Shown: piece by piece, positions 58,401 through 64,000 of the stretch | Numbering within the stretch: the first letter of the stretch is position 1 | Layout of the letters: every line of letters starts with the position of its first letter | Assembly: GCA_963846165.1 (NCBI GenBank) | Contig: CAWJUU010000007.1 | Span: 1 to 64,000, forward strand | Direction of reading: 5' to 3' | DNA length: 64,000 bases | From: WHSW01 sp963846165 | GTDB lineage: Bacteria; Actinomycetota; Thermoleophilia; Solirubrobacterales; 70-9 | Position numbers and translations under genes: made by a program | The notes under the pieces: generated by a model | Told to the model about the DNA's origin: nothing | Seen by the model: the letters and a program-made list of their open reading frames with translations, nothing else | Databases searched by the model: none

Positions 58401-60606
58401 CGCCGAGGCGCTGAACTCGGATCGCCTGCGCGACGCGCTGCTGCTCGCCAACGCGGGCGCCGCCCTCGAGGACTCGGTCGAGACCCGCTCCAATCTCCTC
58501 TCGACCCTTCTGCGCAGCCCGGCGGTGCTCGGTGTCCTGAACGTCGGCGGCGACCTCAGCGCCAGCGCCCTCAGCCCCGACGGACGAACGCTCGCGGTCG
58601 GTAAGCGAGACGGGACCGTGCAGCTGTTCGACACCGAGACGCGCGAGCTGATCGGCGCTCACGAGGCGCCGGGCGATGTCTGGTCGGTCGCCTTCGATCC
58701 CCGGGGCGACTCACTCGCGATCGCCGCGTCCCAGGGGTCGGAGCTGTTCAAGGGACACCTCGCCGTCCTCGACACCGACACCGCGCAGCTGCGCAGCTCG
58801 GTAGCGCTCGGCCGCCACCCCGCCGCCCCCCCGCCGGGACTGCAGTACTTCCCCGTAGCGAACTACGCGCCGGATGGGCGGAGCCTGGTCGTCACGTACT
58901 CCGGCGGCGACGTCAACAGATCCCTGCCGTTGTTCATGCGCCGGTTCGACGCCGGCGGTCTCGTGCCGCTCGGCGGGGCGGTCCGCGTCGCCGGCCGCTC
59001 GGTCAGCGTCGAGCCGGTGATGAGCTCCGACGGCCGCCTGCTCGTCTCGAGCGATCGGGCCACCCACGCGATCGACGCCGAGACCCTCAGCCTCGTGCGC
59101 CGCTACCCGGTTGGTTCCTTCTCGACGGCGATCAGCCCCGACGGAGGCACGCTCGCGGTCGAGGACGCCGACGGCGGCGACCTTCGCCTGCTTGATCTCG
59201 TCTCCGGGGGCATGAGGACGCTGGCGACTCCCGGGAGCTCGGATGTCGCTGACGCGGCGTCGCTGTTCGGCCAACAGGTCGCTTCCGGCGACGCGGTCGG
59301 GGGGTTCAGTCCCGATGAGTTCAGTCCTGATGGCCGCACCCTCGCCACCACGGGCGTGGACCGCTCCGTGGTCTTGTGGGACGTGAGTGGGGGCTTCCCG
59401 ATCGAGACGCTTGCGGGGCACGCGAGCGGGGACTCGCGCCAGTTCTTCAGCCCCGACGGCCGCACCCTCTACACCGTGGCCGAGGGTGAGGATTCGACCG
59501 TGATCATCTGGGATCTCGCCGGCGACCGCCGCCTCGGGAGTCCGTTCCGCACCGGCCTGCGCACGATCCCAAACGACGCGTACCCGCCCGCCATCGCGCT
59601 GAGCCCGGACGGAGGCACGCTGGCCGTCGCGCGACTCGACGGCAAGGTGGATCTGATCGACGCCGAGACGCTGCGGCGCCGGGCGACCTTCGAGGCGTTC
59701 GCGGACACGCCCGCGCCCGCGATCGCGTTCGCCCCCGACGGGCGGCGGCTGGCGGTTGGGGGAGCCCGCGGCCTGCTCGGGATCTGGGACGCCCAGTCGG
59801 GCCGCCGGATCGGCCCACTGATCGATGCCCCGCATGGACCGTGCACCCATCCCGGTTCGACGTTCCGGATTCCCGGCTGCTACGAGGGCACGATCCAAGG
59901 GGCGCTCGCGTTCGGCCCTGGGAACCTGCTCGCCGCCGCGAGCGTCGGGGGGGAGCTGCGGATCTGGGATCTCGATACGAGGGAGCCGATCCACACGCCG
60001 CTCCGCCTCCCGCCCTTCGCGCTCGGGCTCGCTTTCAGTCCCGATGGGTCGCAGCTCGCGATCCCTTTCGGCTACAACAACCCGGGGCCCGATGGCGTCG
60101 AGGTCATCGACAGAGCTAGCGGCGAGCGGATCGCCAGGCTGCCCGCCGAGGACGAAGTCCGTTCGGTCGCCTTCTCCCCGGACGGCCGGCTGCTGGCGAG
60201 CGGCCAAGTCGACGGTACGGCGGTCCTCTGGTCGACCGACGGCTGGCAGCAGGTTGGGAACGCGCTGAGCGTCGATCGCGGCTTCGTGCTCGGGGTCGAC
60301 TTCTCCCCGGACGGTCAGACCCTGGCCACCTCGAACGAGGACGGCACGGTCGGTCTCTGGGACGTGGACTCGCGCGAGCCGATCGCGGCCCTGCCGGGGG
60401 TAGAAGCGTGGGTGACGGGACGATTTACTTCCGACGGCAGTCGCCTGTTCGCCGTCTACGAGGACGGCGAAGCGATCCGCTGGGAGGTCGACCCGGCGGC
60501 CTGGCGGAGCCGCGCCTGCGCCATCACCGGCGGCGGCCTCACTCCCGAGCAGTGGGAGGAGATCGTGCCGGAGCAGGACTACGTCTCGGCCTGCCCCTCC
60601 GGCTGA
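55437..60606 (+). pseudogene. BTAD regulator / double NTPase (nSTAND1) / WD40 protein, split by a C-run frameshift
   Basis: One gene of about 1722 codons. First frame (55437 to about 56960): OmpR-type DNA-binding winged helix (QRAVLAMLALRANRTVSADE), BTAD helical domain and a P-loop (WGPAGIGKTRL, about residue 298). The next frame then carries ICPFRGLAPFDAAHAEYFFG, a second P-loop NTPase of the nSTAND1 type (VVGPSGSGKSSAMRAG, about 552), a membrane-like helix (about 945-970) and a C-terminal WD40-type propeller with many SPDGRTLA repeats. Removing one C from the run at 56956-56960 restores the frame. A whole-cell signal integrator or conflict-type NTPase; ligand unknown. Confidence 0.85.
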
Positions 60607-60643
60607 TCGAGCAACCAAGCGCAAAGTCATGCCAGAAGCTGAA

Positions 60644-60683
60644 CGGGCCCGACAGGATTCGAACCTGTGACCTTCGGTTTCGT
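60644..60683 (-). pseudogene. tRNA-Arg-like 3' half, copy 3 (40 bp)
   Basis: Identical to 54603-54642. Beyond the anticodon the sequence differs, although a few bases (GACCG) recur. It lies 38 bp after the BTAD/WD40 stop. Confidence 0.75.
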
Positions 60684-60728
60684 CGACCGACGGCAGACCC
60701 GCCGCAAATCCGCTGGTCAAGCCAGAAC

Positions 60729-60757
60729 CCGTCAGCGGGCTAACGCCTCGCTGACGG
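60729..60757. repeat. Stem-loop in the island intergenic region
   Basis: CCGTCAGCG/CGCTGACGG (9 bp) enclosing GGC-TAAC-GCC. No T-run. It lies in the 60607-61203 stretch, which has no intact gene but holds tRNA debris and repeats. Confidence 0.5.
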
Positions 60758-60799
60758 CAGCGCTGGAGTTCCGTCGCCTGGAGCCTAGTGTGCGGCGGC

Positions 60800-60866
60800 C
60801 GTGAGGCGTCGCCGGCTCATTCCTGTTACGCCGGAGGCCGCGGGTTCGAGTCCGTCGCTCCCGTTC
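60800..60866 (+). pseudogene. tRNA-like remnant
   Basis: CCGGCTCAT, seven unrelated bases, then ACGCCGGAGG, followed by a T-arm-like GCGGG-TTCGAGT-CCGTC and GCTCCCG. It looks like a tRNA-Met-type anticodon arm and T arm with mispairs and an enlarged 13-nt anticodon loop, so not functional. Confidence 0.35.
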
Positions 60867-60870
60867 CCAC

Positions 60871-60892
60871 AAGCCGCTTTGGCAAGCGGTTT
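60871..60892 (+). terminator. Hairpin after the tRNA-like remnant
   Basis: AAGCCGCTT/AAGCGGTTT (9 bp with one GU) around TGGC, ending in TTTG. Placed as a tRNA terminator. Confidence 0.55.
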
Positions 60893-61022
60893 GTCGCGTC
60901 CCAGGCGACCTCTTTCACTTGCCGAGTTCCGTCCGGGTACCAAGGATCGGGTACCAAACGGAAGCTGGCCGGCGCAAGGTCACCGATCCGCTGGACCGCC
61001 GATCGAGCCGCGGTGCTCCTTC

Positions 61023-61173
61023 CACGCGGGAGGAGCAGTACCGCAGCGCCGGGCTCGAGGCAGACAACTTGCGGCTGGAGTTAGGGGACAGCTTTTTGCA
61101 CGCGGGAGGAGCAGTACCGCAGCGCCGGGCTCGAGGCAGACAACTGCGGCTGGAGTTAGGGGACAGCTTTTTG
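61023..61173. repeat. Tandem 76/75-bp direct repeat
   Basis: Two adjacent copies (61023-61098 and 61099-61173), identical except for one missing T. Each starts CACGCGGGAGGAGCAGTACC and ends GTTAGGGGACAGCTTTTTG. The end resembles tips of small mobile elements, but I recognise no element. Confidence 0.8.
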
Positions 61174-61203
61174 CGCGGAGCGAGCCGCTGCTTAGCGCCC
61201 CCA

Positions 61204-61409
61204 GGTTGACCGGGATTGTGAACGGGGTGGCCGCCGTCGCCTTCATCGCCGTCGCGGACGTGGCCTGGGGGCCGGCCGCGCTGATCGCGGCCGGCTCCGT
61301 GGCAGGTGCCCAGCTGGCCGCCCGCTACGGCCGGCGGCTCTCACCACAGGCTTTGCGGGCGGTGATCGTCGTGGTCGGAATCGCCGCGATCGTGCAGCTC
61401 GTGCCCTAG
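61204..61409 (+). pseudogene. C-terminal fragment of a TauE/SafE permease
   Basis: About 68 codons reading LTGIVNGVAAVAFIAVADVA and PAALIAAGSVAGAQLAARYG, then RRLSPQALRAVIVVVGIAAI. It clearly matches the last quarter of the intact TauE/SafE protein at 42.35-43.10 kb. The rest of the gene is missing; the break lies next to the tandem 76-bp repeat. Confidence 0.75.
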
Positions 61410-62575
61410 GGCCCTCTGAAGATCTCCCGCGCGGCCCAGGCCGTGTCGGGGAAGTCCGAGAACACGCCGTCGATCCCCAGCCTGTAGAAGGCGAGATACT
61501 CCTCGACAGGCCCACCGGGGTAGCCGGTCGGGAACGCGTCGTCCCGGAAGGTCCACGTGTGGATCAGCAGGCCGTGCGCATGCGCACGCTGGATCAGGTT
61601 GGTGGGCGGCTTGACGTCCCCGCCCCCTGAGCCGGTCGTCGGGATGATGTATACCTTCCACGGCCCGATGCCGTCCGCGTAGGTCTTGATCTCCGCAAGG
61701 CCCTCGTCCGTCGCGAAGAAGCCGAACGTCCGGGCCTGCAAGACCGGATCGTCGGAGACGGTCCAGTCATAGGGCCGGTCGAAAGGCGCCGCATACGTCG
61801 GGTTGCCGGTGATCGGGTCGGTGTCGTTCGCGTCCACCAGCTGGACCAGCCGGACCGGGGTCATGGTGTTCAGCTGCTTCAGGTTGGACTGCTCGAACGA
61901 CTGGATGAACACCGGCGACTTGCGCTTGTTCAGGCCATTGCGGTCCAGGACCCTCACGAGCCGGCGCTCGAGGGGCAGGTTGAGGGTCTGGTGGAAGGTC
62001 GGGTGCTTCGTCTCGGGATAGATCCCGATCCTGCGGCCGCGCTTCCTTGACTCCCGCTTCGCGAGGTCGATGACCTCCTGGAGCGTCGGAACCTTGAACT
62101 CCCCGTTGAACTCGATTGGGCGTCCGCCACGGGTCTGGTTCGCGCCGAGGGTCTTGATCTCGGCCAGCGTGAAGTCGGAGGCGAAGAAGCCTGTCGTCGC
62201 AACGCCGTCAAGCATCTTGGTCGTCTCGCGGCTGGCGAACTCGCGATGATCCTTAACGTCGGTCGAATCGAGGGTCGCGGGATTCGTGTCGCCGATGAAC
62301 GGCTCGTGACGGGCGATCAGCACGCCGTCCTTCGTCGCCACGAGGTCGGGCTCGATGTAGTCTGCGCCGAGCTTGATCGCGAGCCTGTAGGACTCCAGCG
62401 TGTGCTCGGGCAGGAAGCCGCTCGCCCCCCGGTGGCCGATCACCAGAGGGCTGTTCTCGCGCTTCGGGCCGTCGCGCTTGTGCTTCTTCTTGCCGACGGC
62501 GGCCGTCGTTGCGAGGAGCGCCACCAGAGCGAGCAGGACCAAGGCTATGCGAATCCACGACGCGCGAGAGTTCAT
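61406..62575 (-). CDS. Glycerophosphodiester phosphodiesterase, exported
   Basis: A 389-aa protein with a signal or anchor helix (IALVLLALVALLATTAAVG). The GDPD barrel has VIGHRGASGFLPEHTLESY (catalytic His/Arg), DYIEPDLVATKDGVLIARHEP (metal Glu/Asp and second His) and IYPETKHPTFHQ (third acid). Hydrolyses glycerophosphodiesters to glycerol-3-phosphate and an alcohol; a periplasmic/exterior GlpQ-like role. Its start lies 25 bp from the second 71-bp repeat. Confidence 0.91.
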   Translation of the reverse strand: MNSRASWIRIALVLLALVALLATTAAVGKKKHKRDGPKRENSPLVIGHRGASGFLPEHTLESYRLAIKLGADYIEPDLVATKDGVLIARHEPFIGDTNPATLDSTDVKDHREFASRETTKMLDGVATTGFFASDFTLAEIKTLGANQTRGGRPIEFNGEFKVPTLQEVIDLAKRESRKRGRRIGIYPETKHPTFHQTLNLPLERRLVRVLDRNGLNKRKSPVFIQSFEQSNLKQLNTMTPVRLVQLVDANDTDPITGNPTYAAPFDRPYDWTVSDDPVLQARTFGFFATDEGLAEIKTYADGIGPWKVYIIPTTGSGGGDVKPPTNLIQRAHAHGLLIHTWTFRDDAFPTGYPGGPVEEYLAFYRLGIDGVFSDFPDTAWAAREIFRGP

Positions 62576-62600
62576 CGGCCGAACACTAACCGACCGAGGA

Positions 62601-62671
62601 CGAACGGGGCGCTCGGTCTCCGGTACGGCTCAGAGGTGTGATTCGGGAAAGTGCCGCTTCTCGTCCAAAGC
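62601..62671. repeat. 71-bp direct repeat, copy 2
   Basis: Identical to 48982-49052. Here the minus-strand frame continues upstream as the C terminus of the short coding fragment 62630-62881. Confidence 0.85.
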
Positions 62672-62881
62672 AGCAGTCGGCCGGTCGCCCGGCTCGGTGT
62701 CGCTGTCACGCGAAGGCGGAAGCGCTAGCGACTGCCCTCGCGAGCGGTGTCGGGCACCACTTTCGCGTCCGACGCCCTGAAGACGTTCGACGTAGTCGTG
62801 GAGCTTGAGCCGCACGCTCGTCGTTGCGCTGTCCTCGTTGCCCGACTCGTCGGTGGCCGTGACGTCTATCACGGCGACCAC
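62630..62881 (-). pseudogene. C-terminal remnant of a surface-repeat protein
   Basis: Reads VAVIDVTATDESGNEDSATT, then VRLKLHDYVERL, an Arg/Ser-rich part and TAALDEKRHFPESHL. The first third resembles the last strand of Ig-like/HYR repeats. No proper start; the frame is open only back to the stop of the ATPase gene. Probably debris. Confidence 0.35.
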
Positions 62882-62917
62882 CTTGCGTCCCTGCTCACTG
62901 GGCTCGCGTGAGCGTCC

Positions 62918-64000
62918 TTACGGCATCGGCCCGCTGAGCGCGAGAGCGATCGCCTCATCGAAGCCCATCGCAGCACCGTCCGCGTACGCTTCGCTCCAAC
63001 TCCCTTCCAGTACGTGGCGGGCGGACTCAAAGAAACGCTGCTCGAACTGCCTAGCTACGTCCGCGTCGGCGATCGGGCCCGTAGCTGACGCTGCGCCCAG
63101 CAGCGTCGCGCCACGTTGCGCATCGCCGCCACAGATCGCGATCGCTGCCACACCGGCGAGGCCCTCCGCGGCGACCTCGGGCCAGACATGCTCGCGACAC
63201 AGACGGAGTTGCTCCTCGAGGCCGTCGCGGGCGCGGTCCAGATCGCCGGTGAAGAGCGCCGCCACACCGACGTTGCCGTAAACGAAGGCTAGGACCAGCG
63301 GATCGTCGCGCTCACGGGCAACCGGAATCGCCCGTTCAAGGAGTTCGAGCGCCCGCGCCGGTTGCCCCTCCTTGATCGCGTTGTACGCCGTGTTCGAGTA
63401 CAGAAATGCAAGCAGTCGAGAGCTGCCGATTGCGCTCGCTGCCGCCGCGGCCCGCTCGAGCTCGGCCGCGCCCTCGTCGACAGGCAGCGAGAGGGCCTGC
63501 TCCCACAGGGCCAGGGCGATGAGCCGGTCGTCGCCCGCCTCGCGCGCGAGGGCCAGCGCTTCATCGGCGAGTGCCAGCCGGCGCCGCTGCGGCAGGGTTT
63601 CGGACCCCTCCGAGTCCGCGAGCACCACCAGCGTGGCGGCGACACAGCCCGGGTCCTCGGTCTCCCGCGACAGGGCCAGAGCGTCCTCCTCCAGCTCCTT
63701 CAGTTCCTCCCGCGAGGCCTTGTCGGATCCATGTGGGCCGAGGAGGCGCACCTGCGCTCGTCGCGCCCGAGCCCGGTCTGCTGTCGGAGCGTCGGTGCCG
63801 GCAGCGGCAAGGGCCGCTTCCAGCCATTCGACACCCTCGGAGTATTGGCCGCGGATATCCCAGAAGAGCTCGAGCATCCCTGCCAGGCGCAGCGCCAGCG
63901 TCGGATCGCCGTCGTGGAGGCTCCACTCGAAGGCCGTCCGTAGGTTGTCGATCTCGACGTCGAGCTTGGGCAGCCACTCGGTCTCATTGCGGGTGAAGAG
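62918..64000 (-). CDS. C-terminal TPR region of a large ATPase regulator (5' end outside window)
   Basis: 361 codons visible and open to the window edge. It begins with NETEWLPKLDVEIDNLRTAF, the motif that follows NB-ARC/AAA domains in actinobacterial AfsR- or LuxR-like regulators. TPR-like helices follow: RLALADEALALAREAGDD, LLAFLYSNTAYNAIKEG, ALELLERAIPVARERDD and DRARDGLEEQLRLC. It ends AMGFDEAIALALSG. The sensor or output domain is beyond 64000. Confidence 0.8.
   Translation of the reverse strand, partial: LFTRNETEWLPKLDVEIDNLRTAFEWSLHDGDPTLALRLAGMLELFWDIRGQYSEGVEWLEAALAAAGTDAPTADRARARRAQVRLLGPHGSDKASREELKELEEDALALSRETEDPGCVAATLVVLADSEGSETLPQRRRLALADEALALAREAGDDRLIALALWEQALSLPVDEGAAELERAAAAASAIGSSRLLAFLYSNTAYNAIKEGQPARALELLERAIPVARERDDPLVLAFVYGNVGVAALFTGDLDRARDGLEEQLRLCREHVWPEVAAEGLAGVAAIAICGGDAQRGATLLGAASATGPIADADVARQFEQRFFESARHVLEGSWSEAYADGAAMGFDEAIALALSGPMP

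Noticed and set aside
55437..60606. Calling the BTAD/WD40 region two independent genes
   Set aside because: The first frame ends in low-quality sequence and the second begins mid-domain (CPFRGLAPF) with no start codon or ribosome site; one C in the run explains both.
58711..60720. A 669-codon open frame on the minus strand
   Set aside because: Antisense to the WD40 propeller, which has clear repeated motifs; the opposite reading has none.
61023..61173. Possible CRISPR remnant from the 76-bp tandem units
   Set aside because: Only two adjacent copies without spacer, too long for CRISPR repeats, no cas genes.

Overview
This 64 kb window is very GC-rich (third codon positions mostly G or C). 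It is gene-dense, with many ATGA/TGATG start-stop overlaps and frequent GTG/TTG starts. The protein content (large multidomain kinase/ATPase/cyclase regulators, a TrpB2-type tryptophan synthase, a pentameric ligand-gated channel, BTAD/nSTAND regulators, IS30) points to an actinobacterium. Thermoleophilia/Solirubrobacterales is my best guess, from gene style only; there is no rRNA or marker phylogeny here.

Layout. (a) 1-5372, minus strand: a tightly overlapping seven-gene operon combining a degenerate pterin-synthase (QueD/PTPS) homologue, a zinc-less MDR dehydrogenase, a GT4 glycosyltransferase, a methyltransferase, a flippase-like membrane protein, a RibD-type reductase and a CDP-alcohol phosphatidyltransferase. 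It looks like an uncharacterised pterin/flavin-like plus membrane-lipid pathway. (b) 5.7-13.2 kb: sulfotransferase, a cyclase/cNMP-binding pair, small secreted proteins, YtoQ and a frameshifted trpB2, with a 55-nt nested hairpin between the last two. (c) 13.2-43.1 kb: housekeeping and envelope core, including tRNA-Ser(GGA), tadA, subtilase, USP, a 1453-aa zinc-ribbon/kinase/ATPase/cyclase protein, cyclophilin, YpfJ peptidase, a broken PAS sensor, rlmN, a Cys-loop-type channel, desaturase, chromate transporter, a 5'-3' exonuclease, a GGDEF protein, two tandem secreted paralogues and TauE/SafE. (d) 43.1-48.9 kb: a Gly-rich anchored protein, an FAD monooxygenase, a receiver/HD-GYP protein with a substituted HD motif, and gene debris. 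(e) 49-62.7 kb: accessory DNA bracketed by a perfect 71-bp direct repeat. It holds an IS30 element, three copies of the 3' end of a tRNA-Arg-like gene, a phospholipase-C-like enzyme, a 1722-aa BTAD/nSTAND/WD40 protein split by a C-run frameshift, a tandem 76-bp repeat, a truncated TauE copy and a glycerophosphodiesterase. (f) 62.9 kb to the end: the C-terminal TPR part of another ATPase regulator.

How it fits together. Nucleotide signalling is prominent: two class III cyclases, one cNMP-binding protein, one GGDEF and one HD-GYP-like protein. Several of these have altered key residues. Five coding regions carry frameshifts, two at G or C runs, so sequencing or assembly error must be excluded before calling them pseudogenes.
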